Assembly (NCBI RefSeq): GCF_000192795.1
Contig: NW_007360604.1
Span: 124,001-188,000 of the forward strand
Length of the DNA stretch: 64,000 nucleotides
Direction of reading: 5' to 3'
Source: Vavraia culicis subsp. floridensis
Lineage: Eukaryota; Microsporidia; Pleistophoridae
Numbering within the stretch: the stretch's first letter is position 1; each line of letters begins with the position of its first letter. The notes under the pieces were generated by a model. That model had not been told where the DNA came from. It did not search any database and worked only from the letters and a program-made list of their open reading frames with translations. The position numbers and the translations under genes are program-made. Below are positions 30,071 to 41,700 of the stretch, piece after piece.

Positions 30071-30968
30071 ACACTCTTTTGCTATTTCAAGTAATGGCAT
30101 GTCATAATTGCCAAACGATTCTAAACACCGGATATCAAATTGCGCAACAAATGAAATAATGTAGTTAAATGATCATTATCAACCTCATCTTTCATTTCTT
30201 AGTTAGATTAAACTGCCTTTCATATGATATTTACTTACCATTCCAAAAAGAGGAATTGATAAAATTTTTGAGACGTTGACGTTTAATTAGTATGAAAAGT
30301 GCAAAGGTTTGTGGATAAATTATCTTTTTGTGTGAAAATATAATACATAGGAACGCAATATTATAATTTTGTGCAGGAATATTGTATTGTATCCGGCAAA
30401 TACTCAAGATTTGCAAAACGGTGCAGATGATATAAATTTAGGATGTTTATTCTTAGTTCATGAGTTTTGTATGCTGCAATGATACTTGTTCTGAATAATA
30501 AAAAATAGATCGTTGTGTATCATCGGACTGTTTTGATATTTCATTTTCATAATCCGAGCTGTCAATAGTGTGAAATGAGCAGATTTAGTCCAGTGAAAGA
30601 ATATACCACGTAAATAACTCATAATGCTACCATGAACGCCCTCTAATCTCATTAAAGTCAACACCAAGAATGGGGATAATTTAGATAAGAGTGACATTTC
30701 ATGATTTGTGATCCATTGTCCAAAATGAAAATGACAAAGCATGTTGATCATCGCATACATGTCTTTAGAATGCCGTAGGATCACCAGATGTGACGCAGTA
30801 GTGTTCGTGTGTCATATTTTATTGCGCCAAACCAATCCTCTAAAAAATCACCGGAAGCAATTCGTTAGTATAAAAGATCAAACACCAATATTATGTTAAT
30901 TACGTGATTTTACCAGATTTGATAGATTAACATCGGCAGTTTCGTTATTTAATGAAACTGAATGTAAT

Positions 30969-30972
30969 CCCC
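30969..30972 (+). promoter_or_regulatory. C-run upstream of RPC25 start
   Basis: CCCC lies twelve bases before ATG 30985 and inside the longer open frame that begins at 30952. It supports the downstream ATG, which is also where family similarity begins. Confidence 0.5.
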
Positions 30973-30984
30973 TCATTTAGACAA

Positions 30985-31512
30985 ATGTTTCGAACTATTT
31001 TAATAGAGGATAATATCAGTATTTTGCCAACAAGCAAAGATCACCTAACATCCTTATACATGGCCACAAACAAAAAATATACCAATAGAATCATACCTAA
31101 CGAAGGCATAGGTATAAGAGTGAAAGAAATAAAAAAAATAAATGGAAAAGAATTGGTCGAGGGCTGCTACATCATCTATTTGGAGTTCATTCTCATCACT
31201 TATAAGCTCTTCAAGGATGAAATAGTCGAAGCTACCATTATCAAACAGGATGAAAACGGAATATACTTGATGCATTCGATTGTAAATACGATTCATGTAA
31301 AAATACTGTTTCCTGGAACGGTGAAAAAGTATTTCGTGATGAAGGACTCACCCGAAAAACATATGTGCTGGTGCTGGACATATAAAAACGACAATTTTTA
31401 TTTCAAAAATGGGCAATTCGTGAGATGCAAGATTGTTCATGTGTCGTATACTCCTTTTTTGGTGGAGGCGCGAATGGATGATAACGGGCTGGGCCCAAAG
31501 GAATGGTGGTAA
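30985..31512 (+). CDS. RPC25: RNA polymerase III subunit Rpc25 (RPC8)
   Basis: Homologue of Rpb7 in the RNA polymerase III stalk, needed for initiation of tRNA and 5S transcription. The 175-residue product begins MFRTILIEDNISILP, matching the Rpc25 start (MF...V...V.I.P), continues through the Rpb7 N-terminal fold, then an S1/OB domain (EIVEATIIKQDENGIYLMH), the CWCWTYKND stretch that parallels VWVWEYE, and ends GLGPKEWW, the pol III-specific terminus (GLGLLSWW in human). That terminus separates it from Rpb7 and Rpa43. The frame opens 11 codons earlier but the conserved start and the C-run favour 30985. Confidence 0.88.
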   Translation: MFRTILIEDNISILPTSKDHLTSLYMATNKKYTNRIIPNEGIGIRVKEIKKINGKELVEGCYIIYLEFILITYKLFKDEIVEATIIKQDENGIYLMHSIVNTIHVKILFPGTVKKYFVMKDSPEKHMCWCWTYKNDNFYFKNGQFVRCKIVHVSYTPFLVEARMDDNGLGPKEWW

Positions 31513-32098
31513 GGATGGCCACCACAGCGGGGAACTTGGTAGAAGCGTTTACTAAATTAAAACTGGTTTTTTACCAATTTGGGCACTCATTTAGGTCTAA
31601 ACCGTTTCATAGAGCGTTACTGATCGATTGTAAAACAAATTTGGTAGCAACAAAAACGATGAGGGCCGGACTTGATGAGGTTTGACACGGTCTTCATCAA
31701 AAGTAGGAGTTGTTGCAATAGCCTGTTCGCAAAACGTGATGCAGCAGATTATCAGGACGACAACGCTGGATTATCCAGTACGAAAAGCCAGCACCTCTGA
31801 AAAATCCTATAAAATAACTCATACATGAAAAGCTACACAAGTGAAACGTATATTCTTGTAAAGACCTAAAACATAGGAAAAACACAAAATATGCACCAAT
31901 AAATGGTCATGAAATCAACGATTGAACATGTACCATGACATAACACCGAAGAACATTGTTTATAACAGTTGCTTTTCCGCCAACGGACTGAGAGTGTAAC
32001 AAACATATTATTAAACCCGTGTTTTACTCGGTTAATAATGGCCTCACATCAAACTCTGTAACGAACAGCAACACCCTCTAGCATTCATGAACAAAAAT
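31513..32098. other. convergent intergenic region
   Basis: Between the 3' ends of RPC25 and CET1. Short ORFs at 31503-31685 and 31697-31885 are not supported. Nothing else seen. Confidence 0.5.
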
Positions 32099-32728
32099 TT
32101 ATTGCAAATTTAACAGTGCCACGTTAAATGCAACATCAACAAAAGTATCCAAGCTAGAATCTGCGTTAATGAGCTCCACTTCGACCTCATAATTTACTGT
32201 GCCCTCCGATTTTGTAACTGTAAAATCAAACCGAGAATCATCCACTACAAAGCTCTCGCGTTCCCTTTCTCGCCTATAAGAGGTCCTTTTCATTACATTG
32301 GTCACGGGTACTTCTCTCGATAAGGCTATTCTAAGATCATACACAGCATTCGGTATATAAATATCGTACGCTGCTATCCGATCCTTCCGGATGGTTGTAG
32401 TTTTACCGTTTGATAATGTGGTCCTGAATCCTTTAAAGAGGCACACGCTGTCCTTTTCTATGGTACCGGTTTCATTTTTGAACAGATCCTTTATTTTGGT
32501 AAAATAGTTCAGCGCAACACCCGTCTTGAACCTTGTATCATGTGAAGGCTCCAGTATCACCGGATGAAAAGTGTTGAGCCTTAGCCGTTCCGACGTAAAA
32601 ACTTCCGTTATACTACCAAGCCGGGCCTCAATCTCCAAGTTGTCTTTGTTCTGAATATTTAATTTGTTTATGAGCATATTTTTAAGCTCAAATGTGAACG
32701 CCTTGTTCAGCTCAGGGGGAAGGGGCAT
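32099..32728 (-). CDS. CET1: mRNA 5'-triphosphatase (Cet1-like)
   Basis: First enzyme of mRNA capping: it removes the gamma phosphate of nascent RNA in a metal-dependent tunnel (TTM family), unrelated to the animal cysteine phosphatase. The 209-residue protein keeps the catalytic core: EIEARLG (about residue 32) and YEVEVEL (about 180) provide the metal-binding glutamates; KGFRTTLSNGKTTTIRKDR, YDLRIALSREVPV and SYRRERERESF provide tunnel Arg/Lys residues; FDFTVTK is a further strand. It is far shorter than yeast Cet1 (549) because the guanylyltransferase-binding N-terminus is gone, as in other microsporidia. CCC abuts the ATG at 32728. Secure. Confidence 0.92.
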   Translation of the reverse strand: MPLPPELNKAFTFELKNMLINKLNIQNKDNLEIEARLGSITEVFTSERLRLNTFHPVILEPSHDTRFKTGVALNYFTKIKDLFKNETGTIEKDSVCLFKGFRTTLSNGKTTTIRKDRIAAYDIYIPNAVYDLRIALSREVPVTNVMKRTSYRRERERESFVVDDSRFDFTVTKSEGTVNYEVEVELINADSSLDTFVDVAFNVALLNLQ

Positions 32729-33303
32729 GGGCCTGTGTATTTTATTTTTTTATTCCCACGTAAAATTTGTGGTGTTGCCACAGTGCTTGCTCAAGTTTAA
32801 TTCCAAAATACCGCCTTTATTACGCGGATCTATCATTTATCATGCCAACCCCTTTTTATTCGTTTGATAACTTCTCCATCTACCAGATCCACACATCGAT
32901 AACCGGTAATAAAATTGCTATACATTGAATACAAGCACATCGTATCACCTCTCATTTACTTGTATACCTATGATAGTGGGATTCAAGAGCAGAAACAAGC
33001 CCTGGTTCATGCACCAGTGTGAATATATACCGTAATAAAACACGCATTCTTCCAAATAAGACAATTATATATCCGAGTTGCTCATCCAACTGTTTGCCTG
33101 GCAATATGAAATCGCTAAAACCGACACTCACCATCTGCACGTGTATCTTTTCCAAGTATGCAAAGCAACATTTATCACCCGAAAAAAGCTCACCAACAGC
33201 GGAAATACAACAGGAATTTGTCAGTGAAGTGATACATTACCAATTTCTTCCCACAAAATTCGTGGAGAACGTGCCACACGGGGTCAATCGATCATTCAAC
33301 TCA
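32729..33303. other. intergenic region
   Basis: Between CET1 and the microgene. Overlapping ORFs on both strands (32952-33155 minus, 33019-33342 plus) are not supported; the latter runs into the microgene in antisense. Confidence 0.45.
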
Positions 33304-33441
33304 TCAGCAGTTGCTTTTCTTGGTCTTCTCGGTCTCTCGTAGTGTTTTAATTTCTAAAACACATTTTCTGATCTCTTCTTTGATATTTCTTCGTAATTTG
33401 TTAATACGTCGTACAATCTGATCGAGCTGCTCGTTTTGCAT
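33304..33441 (-). CDS. 45-residue coiled-coil microprotein
   Basis: A tiny ORF with the strongest start signal in the window: CCCCC three bases before its ATG. The product begins MQNEQLDQIVRRINKLRR and continues as a Lys/Glu/Arg-rich amphipathic helix. Hydrophobic residues fall at positions 6, 10, 13, 20, 24, 27/28, 31 and 34, close to a heptad pattern over five turns, so a coiled coil is likely. It ends with a basic TEKTKKSNC tail before TGA. Function is unknown; small coiled-coil subunits of kinetochore, Mediator or HSBP1 type are possibilities only. It is transcribed in the direction of CET1, about 575 bases upstream of it. Confidence 0.6.
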   Translation of the reverse strand: MQNEQLDQIVRRINKLRRNIKEEIRKCVLEIKTLRETEKTKKSNC

Positions 33442-35137
33442 TAAGGGGGCATTGGTACGAAAATATGGCGGTAAAGATTACATGTCGTTTCAAACTTGTC
33501 TTGCTTGGATATCTGAAATAACAAGTTTACGTTGTATCTGAGGAGCAGATAAGCATTGTGTGATATCACAAGTCATGAAACCGGCGGCGTGGTTAAATCA
33601 AATTTTTTATGTTCCTCGTCACTGCTGATTCGAGTATTTTGGTAAAAATTCTTGAACAAGAAAATTGCAGCGCAACTTTTACGGTGTAACACTTGAGTTA
33701 TGTTCTTTTCTTAGTGGAAATATATTTAATTACGTTTTTAGCAATCTTTGTTGGTGGTGCCATCAAAAGTGACATATTACCCTTGTACGACTGTTTTGTC
33801 TTCGTATCCAGGCAATTTGTACCAGAAGAAGCATAAAATTCATGTGGTAAAATTTGCCTTGGTGTGGAAATGAGCAAACATGTTTTTAATGAAGAATAAC
33901 GAATTGGTTGTTCCGAATGTTGATCGGAATACGGAAAGAAGGGTGTAAACAGCTAACATCGTTGTAAATCAGAATAAATAAGGGAGACAAACACAAATAC
34001 GGATTATTATTCATTATAGAAGGTGGTTACATGCCTTGTACCGCAGTATGAAGTACTTTTGTTTCACCCGTGAACGTATAATACCGAATAGATCGTTTTT
34101 TTTCACAGAAAAAACAGAAGGAAGATACATGAGCGTGTACATCATGTCTAAAAGTGCTCGAAGAAACCCTTCGCGCCGATGAAATAGAAAGGTTCATCAG
34201 GCTTATACTACTATATAAGGTTCATTAGAAAATGCTTAATGACATAAATGGCTGAAGTGAATCTGAAGGTGGCACACTGAGCGAATAAAGGTAATGAAAT
34301 GGAGAAAGGCCTTGTACCAAGAATATCGGTATAATGAGGAAGAAAGCATATACATAAGATGTGCATTACACGACAGGAGGAGAAACAGGTTAATACTGTG
34401 TTCTAACCGAATATGGGAAGCGTAATTATAATGCGGTGAATTAATTCAGAACTGTACATTAAACATACTGTCATAAAATATTGAGATTGATAATGAAGTG
34501 TTTATACAGCAGTGAGGCTGTGCTAGTGCTACACAAATTGTATACAATGAGTGTAGACCTACTCAGAGAGTGGGAATAAAAAATTTGTGATCGAACAGTA
34601 TTAAAAGTGTAGAAGGGAAAATCAAGAGGATCAAATATAAACAAAGTGGGTTGATGATGAAAGATCGTTTGATGCACTGGATGTGTAAAGCTTCCATGTT
34701 TAGTGAAAATAAATTATAGAAAAGTTAGAAAAAATACATCCTAATTTGGGACAGTAATACCATGGTGGACATCTTAGGCGGACATTATTTGTCGCTAAAA
34801 TTATTGCAGATCGCTAACTAATTACAGCAAACATCTTTTCATCTCAAATACGCTAAATCATCTGTGGTACCTCTTTTAATTAATATTAAAAAACTAATGC
34901 GCATACCAACTCGTCCTGTTCCCAAAAGGAACATATATTGATATCTTATCGCATTGCTGTTCTGTTTCATAAATATCATTGCTCTGTGGTTGTGCGCTTT
35001 CTTTTAAAAATTATTTTTGTGCTTCTAGATAAAATCGGCAGTCAAGCCATTTTAATGACATATTCCAAAATATTGGTGCATGTGCTGAGAGTAAACTGTT
35101 TGTTGGCGTAAGTGGCAATCATTGGCCTGCGTTTCAC
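33442..35137. other. long intergenic region
   Basis: About 1.7 kb, AT-rich, between the microgene and CIA2, which read apart. No supported gene: the minus-strand ORF at 34471-34677 has no start signal. Short ORFs with a preceding C-run stop almost at once. No RNA gene recognised. Confidence 0.5.
33445..33449 (-). promoter_or_regulatory. five-C start signal of the microgene
   Basis: CCCCC on the minus strand, three bases before the ATG at 33441. It matches spacing at RAD14, GCN5 and SMC6 and is the main argument that the 45-codon ORF is real. Confidence 0.6.
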
Positions 35138-35638
35138 ATGTTCCCATCAAAATTTGATAAAAAGTATTCACCCCAAATGAACCGCAATCCCGAGCTGTTT
35201 GAATCGGCAGTTCCCGAATGTACTGAGCATTTAGACCCGAGCAAGCCGACCAAAGAAATGATATTTGAACTGATAAGACATATACGAGACCCTGAGCACT
35301 CGTATTCCCTAGAAGTATTGAACATAGTAAATTTGGACAGCATCGAAATAAAGGAAATACCAACCACGTATGGAAAAAATTTGCAGCAGATTGCTGTGTT
35401 CTTCCAGCCAACAATTCCCCATTGCTCGATGGCTGCTATCATAGGCCTCTGCATTTTCTACGTTCTGAAGGCACGGCTTGAGACCTTCTGGGTACGGGTG
35501 CAAATTGTTGAAGATGCGCATGTGAACTGGAAAATGATAAATAAGCAGTTAGATGATAAGGATAGAACGAATGCAGCGTTCGAAAATGTATCCATTTTAA
35601 ATGTGATAAACGATTGTGTGGGGTGGAGCAACGCATAG
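35138..35638 (+). CDS. CIA2: Cia2/MIP18-family iron-sulfur assembly protein
   Basis: Targeting factor of the cytosolic iron-sulfur assembly machinery, delivering clusters to nuclear enzymes such as DNA polymerases and helicases. The 166-residue protein shows the MIP18 (DUF59) fold: MIFELIRHIRDPEHSYSLE, LNIVNLDSIEI, then FFQPTIPHCSMAAIIGLCI, which carries the conserved reactive cysteine of the TPTIPHCS motif, and VNWKMINKQLDDKDRTNAAFEN, matching HxxExxxNKQLxDKERVAAA. It ends VINDCVGW. Microsporidia keep iron-sulfur assembly as the core role of their mitosome, so retention is expected. Secure. Confidence 0.95.
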   Translation: MFPSKFDKKYSPQMNRNPELFESAVPECTEHLDPSKPTKEMIFELIRHIRDPEHSYSLEVLNIVNLDSIEIKEIPTTYGKNLQQIAVFFQPTIPHCSMAAIIGLCIFYVLKARLETFWVRVQIVEDAHVNWKMINKQLDDKDRTNAAFENVSILNVINDCVGWSNA

Positions 35639-36286
35639 AGGGCCATTCAACGAGAAATGTAAAAACGCGCATTCTTCGTGAATTCTTGATTTAGGTAAAA
35701 CAGACAGGTTGATTGCTGATCGATAATGAAGAATTATACGTGTTCATGAATGACAACTGCTGCTGCATTCTACCAGGTCGATTGCCGCATAGATACAGGA
35801 TCAAAATCATGCCGAGTATGTGAGATTGTTTGGTTGTTGGTACATTAATTAAATCGATGTGCTTGTTTTGCCTGCGTATTTTTTCTGTTAGGGTGTGGGT
35901 TTCATACTCGGATACATATGCTCAATCAACCTGTTCATCTTCGAGGCCGGCAAACAAAAAGTCATAGAAAATGATTTGTCCAGAAAAGGCAAATTGATAA
36001 AAATTTTCGTACATACCATCCCAGATACTGCACATGCTAGAGTATACATGCATTATCTCGCAGATATAAGCATGACTGTGTGCTGACATTCTCACGTTAT
36101 TTTACTTTTTCATGGAGTGCGCTGGTATAACACGAGCTTGAATGGTTAAGACAGTAAGAACAGATCAATCAGCGAATTAGCAGCGGAAAGGTGCTAACAT
36201 TAGAATTAATATAAAATAGCCTCGTGATCAACGTGTTGACACCAAACAATATTTAAATTATTTTTGAAACCATGATATACCCTTAA
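35639..36286. other. intergenic region with a candidate spliced gene
   Basis: Between two plus-strand genes. A possible two-exon gene at 35750-36086 is described separately. CCC at 36280-36282 belongs to the ISWI start. Confidence 0.4.
35750..36086 (+). CDS. candidate two-exon small gene (low confidence)
   Basis: Exon 1 would run 35750-35815, a 76-base intron 35816-35891 starts GTATGT and ends TTTTTTCTGTTAG, and exon 2 runs 35892-36086. The frame continues across the join. The product of about 86 residues has a hydrophobic stretch (GFILGYICSINLFIF) followed by a charged region (KQKVIENDLSRKGKL). The unspliced frame stops inside the intron, and no ATG serves exon 2 alone. Against it: no C-run, a much longer intron than in TRS20, and no recognised family. 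Confidence 0.3.
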
Positions 36287-38788
36287 ATGAAAAAAGATCA
36301 GAATAACGAACCAAGCGGATCGGATAGTGAAATAAGCCCGCTTATAAATTTTTTTAACACTAGGAAAGGTAACAAAGGTTCGTTGCACAGGGGAAAATCC
36401 AAGGATAAAAGCGTTCTTGACTCTGAACTTGACTTGGGATACGCCTACTCCTTTAGGACATCCCCTAAATATATTAGAGGCACGCTCAGGGAGTACCAAA
36501 TAGAAGGAGTGAACTGGCTAATCAGCATGCACGAGAAGAATATTAACTGCATTCTTGCAGACGAAATGGGGCTGGGAAAGACGCTGCAGACTATCACATT
36601 CCTGGGCTACTTGAAGAATTTTCTGAAGAACAAGGCGCCCCATCTGCTGATAGTGCCCAAGTCGCTCTTGCACAACTGGAAGGCTGAATTTACAAAATTT
36701 TTACCGTCATTCAGGCTGTTTATCTTTCATGCCAGCCAAGCTGAAATCAAAGATACGGAGGAAAACATGGAGAATACGAACTATGACGTTGTGATAACGA
36801 CGTACGAAATGTGCATCTCTGCAAAGAAGGTGTTTCAGAGGATACAGTGGTGCTATCTGGTTATTGACGAGGCACACAGAATTAAAAACGAGGCCAGTCT
36901 GCTCTCAAAAATCGTGAGGATTTTTCGATGCGAGCACCGCCTGCTGCTTACTGGCACGCCTCTCCAGAATAATGTGCATGAGCTTTGGGCATTACTCAAC
37001 TTTCTTGACCCGAAGCTGTTCAAGGACCCAGAACAGTTTGAGAAGTGGATTACACAAATGGAAAACGATAAAAAAGGAGGAATAGATCAGCTGAGAAAAG
37101 TATTGCAGTTGTTTTTTCTGCGCAGAGAGAAACGTGACGTGGAGAAGACCTTGCTGCCAAAAAAGGTTATCAATTTGTATCCACAGCTCACTACGATGCA
37201 ACGGAATTTGTACAAGATGATCCTCGAGAAGGATCTAACACCTCTATTGAACAAGAGGGAGGTTAAAAGCAGCCTGTTGAATGTGGTCATACAGCTTAGG
37301 AAATGTTGCAATCATCCGTATCTGTTTGATGGGATGGAACCAGGCCCACCATACACGACAGATGAGCATCTGGTGTATAACTCAGGCAAAATGATGTATC
37401 TTGATAAGCTTTTAACGGAGATGAAGCGCAGGAACAGTCGTGTTCTTATATTTACGCAGATGACTCGTACGTTAGACATCCTCGAGGATTACTGCACAAT
37501 GAGGGAGTACGAGTACAGAAGAATTGATGGGAGCACATCGGCTGCCGAGCGTGGTGAGGCGATAGACGAGTTCAATGCGGAAAACAGCGAAATCTTCATT
37601 TTTCTGCTTTCGACTCGTGCTGGTGGCCTGGGGATCAACCTGGCAACGGCCGATATTGTGATAATGTATGACTCTGATTGGAATCCGCAGATTGATCTGC
37701 AGGCACAGGACAGAGCGCATCGAATAGGGCAGACAAAGCAGGTGTTTGTGTTTAAATTCATTACAGAGAGCACCATAGAGGAGAAAATAATTTATAGAGC
37801 ACTCAAAAAGCTGAAACTGGACGAAATTCTTGTGAAGAACAACCTGAACACATCGTCCAACATTAATGAGAAGGAGCTGATTGAGATACTGGCAGAGGGC
37901 GTCGAGAACATCTTTGAGAAAGAAGAGAAGACTGAAGAGCTTAACATCGAGGAAATCATAAAAGTTGGCGAAGAAAAAACAAAAATTCTGAATTCGCAGC
38001 TTGAAAGTGTCACGCTGAGTGAGACACAAGACCACAACATTGAAATATATGAATGGGAGGGTGAGGACTACAAGAACAAAGCTAAGATAGAAAAATACCT
38101 GCTGAGCAACAAGAGGCGGAATCATTCGCTGTTTCATCGGCCAAAGCAGTTGATTTTGCCCGAGTACCACTTTTATCCGAAGGAACTGTTTGAAATTATA
38201 AGAAAGGAAAATGAGTTATACGATCAGGGAGAACAGCTGAGCGAAGATGATGCCAAGAGAAAGGAGGAGCTTATCGAGATGGGGTATAGGAACTGGACAA
38301 AAAGGGACTTCCTGGCCTTTATAAGAGTTACGGAGGTGTACGGACGAGATAATTTTGAAGAGTTTAATAAACACATTGATAAGAGCGAGGAGGAGATCAG
38401 GAGTTATCATCATGTGTTTTGGAACAGAATAGATGAGCTTGATGAAAAAGACAAAATACTGGCACATATAGCGAAAGGTGAGCAGAAACAGAAGAAGGAA
38501 ATGATCATAAAAATGGTTCTAAAAAGAATATTTGAGGATAACGAGCCGCTGCGTCTCAAAAACATCGTAAATGTTAGATCCAGAAATTTCACGGAGCCGA
38601 TAGATATGGCAATCCTCAAGGGTTATTACAACAGAAACGACTCTGAATATTTGCAGAAACTGCTCATAGAATTGAAGAAAAAACACATTTTCAATTTTTT
38701 TGTTAGAACATTGACCGTACATGACATCCAAAAAAGGCTGAAAGCGCTTAAATCCGCTCTTTGTAAGAGTTGTAATAAAGAATTATGA
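36287..38788 (+). CDS. ISW1: ISWI-type chromatin remodelling ATPase
   Basis: SNF2-family motor that slides and spaces nucleosomes. The 833-residue protein has the two RecA lobes: LREYQIEGVNWL, DEMGLGKTLQTI (Walker A, about residue 90), DEAH (about 195), TGTPLQNN; then VLIFTQMTRTLDILEDY, IDGSTSAAERGEAI, STRAGGLGINLATAD and QAQDRAHRIGQ (motif VI, about 475). After the ATPase come the ISWI-specific HAND, SANT and SLIDE segments: YHFYPKELFEI, then RNWTKRDFLAFIRVTEVYGR (SANT), and helices near the end. The N-terminal AutoN region is very short. CCC lies four bases before the ATG. ISWI rather than CHD or SNF2, because SANT-SLIDE is present and no chromo- or bromodomain is seen. Confidence 0.95.
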   Translation: MKKDQNNEPSGSDSEISPLINFFNTRKGNKGSLHRGKSKDKSVLDSELDLGYAYSFRTSPKYIRGTLREYQIEGVNWLISMHEKNINCILADEMGLGKTLQTITFLGYLKNFLKNKAPHLLIVPKSLLHNWKAEFTKFLPSFRLFIFHASQAEIKDTEENMENTNYDVVITTYEMCISAKKVFQRIQWCYLVIDEAHRIKNEASLLSKIVRIFRCEHRLLLTGTPLQNNVHELWALLNFLDPKLFKDPEQFEKWITQMENDKKGGIDQLRKVLQLFFLRREKRDVEKTLLPKKVINLYPQLTTMQRNLYKMILEKDLTPLLNKREVKSSLLNVVIQLRKCCNHPYLFDGMEPGPPYTTDEHLVYNSGKMMYLDKLLTEMKRRNSRVLIFTQMTRTLDILEDYCTMREYEYRRIDGSTSAAERGEAIDEFNAENSEIFIFLLSTRAGGLGINLATADIVIMYDSDWNPQIDLQAQDRAHRIGQTKQVFVFKFITESTIEEKIIYRALKKLKLDEILVKNNLNTSSNINEKELIEILAEGVENIFEKEEKTEELNIEEIIKVGEEKTKILNSQLESVTLSETQDHNIEIYEWEGEDYKNKAKIEKYLLSNKRRNHSLFHRPKQLILPEYHFYPKELFEIIRKENELYDQGEQLSEDDAKRKEELIEMGYRNWTKRDFLAFIRVTEVYGRDNFEEFNKHIDKSEEEIRSYHHVFWNRIDELDEKDKILAHIAKGEQKQKKEMIIKMVLKRIFEDNEPLRLKNIVNVRSRNFTEPIDMAILKGYYNRNDSEYLQKLLIELKKKHIFNFFVRTLTVHDIQKRLKALKSALCKSCNKEL

Positions 38789-41700
38789 CGAGAAAACGTC
38801 ATAGTCATAAAATAAATAGCAAATTGACAATATCTGAGGTGCATACTTCTTAGCGCAGACATGTTCTTGTGTTTACCTCAGAATGAATGACTTTTTTGTT
38901 CTTAGTGTGGTACCTATTAGTTCTACGGGACTATCTCTTATCGTGACCGTAAAAGTCTTTTTTAGAGTGTTCTACGTCATTTCTAAAGCTAATATGTATG
39001 GCAGCCAGGAATGGCGAAGCATTTCGTGCGCCGTCTTGCAATAGCGGATGTCATGTAGTGCCATACGTACATCATCACGTGTTATCGGTGAATTGGCGTT
39101 TTTGTTCTTTGAACATGTCTTCCGCCAATATACCCCGATATTCTTGTAGGTTTCTCTGCTAAAGCATTTAAATTATAGTTCGAACGGAAAAGCTACTTTC
39201 ATTGCTCACTCGTCCACCGTTTTACATTTGAAAGGAACAGGTATCCATTCATCATCCTACTTATACAGATTTTACTACATGGTACAGAAAGATTTAGACA
39301 GTTAAATTTTCGTTAACCTTTTATTCAAACACAGGATCGATAATAAACAATAACATAATATTCCAATTTAAGAAAACAAGCTGTTCATGTTCCCTCAATT
39401 CTTAATCTGTAGAATTGTTCCATTTTATATTAATTTAGTCGCATATTCATTGGTTAAGGATAATTCGATGAGTTGCTCAAATCGTATTTATTACAAAAAA
39501 ACGTCTTCAATAAACTGACGGTTTTCAATTTGACATTTGTAAAAGGATAATAACATTAAATGGATGTTGTATCTTGAGTTCCATCACACACTGTCAAATG
39601 CACATTAGAACTAAAAAAGCCATGCAAAAAATGGTTAAACAAGATTTTGTAACAAAAATAACCCTTCAAACCTGCTGGAACTGTTGCATCTCATTTATTT
39701 AAATGTAAAGCTGATCAGTCACACAGGCAGTCTCATAGATAAAATACGTAATTAACCTGCTTTTATCCAATTTTGTTCAAACGATAGCTAGTTCCTAAAA
39801 TTTGCTACCTGAACGTATGTTGATCGGTCAGTTAAAAAGTACAAAGACATGAACGAATCATTAAATGTAGAGAATCACATGATATGTTACAATATTTCTT
39901 ATCCTGTGACATAAAGTGCAATCAGCCAATTTAATCTCGTCTCTTAAACATAAAGATGTGAGTATATGCACCGTATTACTTTAAATTGTTTGATAAATGT
40001 TATACGATGTAGTAATCATAAGGCAAAGTAATATAAAACCAATTCTAGTACTGTTTTAGTCAACATAAATCTACCTATTAATTCTATTCAAAAGCATGTT
40101 TCAATACTAATTTTAATACCAAAGCCAGTGTAAGAGTGAACCTCGTACTTTTTCAGCGCCAACAACAAGTTCATCGAATCAACGGTGTAATCAGCACCAA
40201 ACCTATCTTCAAGAAATATAATTATTAGAATTCCGAACCCCAATCACAGTGACAAGTAAAACCGTTTAAATTCTCTTTCCCGCATGTCAATCTTATAGTG
40301 TAGCCTTCTTAAGTAGCAAAAACATTTTCCCGTAACCATGATAATAAAAGTCTATTTTGCTTAGGTACCTCGCACCAGTTTCGATAGATATGTATATAAA
40401 TAGTCATGCTGCCGTTATATCGTGCACCTTGTTGATCATCACAACCATTACATTATTCGGTTCTTGTTGCAGCACTGCATGTGAATGCAAATTAAAAGGG
40501 TTGTATGCTCCAATTTTTAACATTTACTGATATTTAAGATCAAACTTTGTTAATGTTGCTAAGCAACGACAAATGAACGCTTGTAATTTATTTTTGATAG
40601 TACTCTCAGGTTGTGAGACAGCATCATTATAAATATTTTGGTGCCTACAGAGAGTAGAATACCATCGCATTTTAATATTATGAAATATTCTCTGCAATAG
40701 CAATATTCATTAGAAATGATGCTTTAGGATTGTGATTAACATGGATTTGCGGTTAAATGAAGAAGAATTAGATGAGCAGAAAAAAGTGGTATTAAATCGC
40801 TTGATACATAACAAAACGATTGAAACAACAAATGTAAGCGCAATAAGTCTTATCTAGCTTCATATATTCTAGAAGTACCGTAAAAAGCATTATAAATGTG
40901 TGTTATGTAGAATATTTGGCAATTATCTGCGTAAAACTGTGGTTTAAGCCGTTGAATACTTTAAAGGGTGCAAATTCGTTCATAATGTCTTTTGATTGAT
41001 CCTGAGAGCGTGCATGGTATAACAAAGTTAGACGGAATTGGTACAAAGGGGTATGTTGGACATGCATTTGTATCTCATGCGGTAAACATTTTATCAAAGA
41101 ACAATCTTTGTGATGAAATTCTACTGTGTTACACACCATATATTGGCATGAACATGCACGATAATAAAGCTTGTAGCAGATTTGTGTGCAAATACGTTCA
41201 AATCCTTGCCATAGGTTCGGTGCTTGGTTAATTGCCAACATTTAGTTAAGGCTTATGATTGGAAATACAACGTGCAAATGGCAATATCCTATTCAAACTA
41301 CGTGCGACATGCCATTTCATACAAAAATATGCAATCAAATACCCACAGCCTTCGGAACAGAAAGCGCTAGTTATCATGGACCTAGAGAAGTAATAACATA
41401 AATCGGCATGGTCTTGTATGTAAATAGCTCATCTGCCGTATGATCAGTTGTATGCAAGAAGAATAATTGGAATTGATAATGAATAGTGTTGTGGCAGGTT
41501 GGTACCATTTATACAGCGTAAAATGATAAAACTATTCGTAGATGATGTGAACGAATTATTATGGAAGAAACACACCAATAACATTGCATCTATTAGTATT
41601 GAATCGAATAGATTTACGCACCTTTAAGTATCTGATATTTAGAAGAATGTCTGGTGACACAAAAGTAACAAGACTATCACAACCGAAGTGCCAATGCTCT

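Larger units (their letters stand above)
28824..30984. other. long AT-rich intergenic region
   Basis: About 2.1 kb with no supported gene. Minus-strand ORFs at 29319-29525, 29592-29900, 30231-30416 and 30458-30784 lack start signals and known relatives. An inverted repeat at 30032-30070 is listed separately; another imperfect one pairs 28921-28930 (TTATAAATAG) with 28960-28969. Confidence 0.45.
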
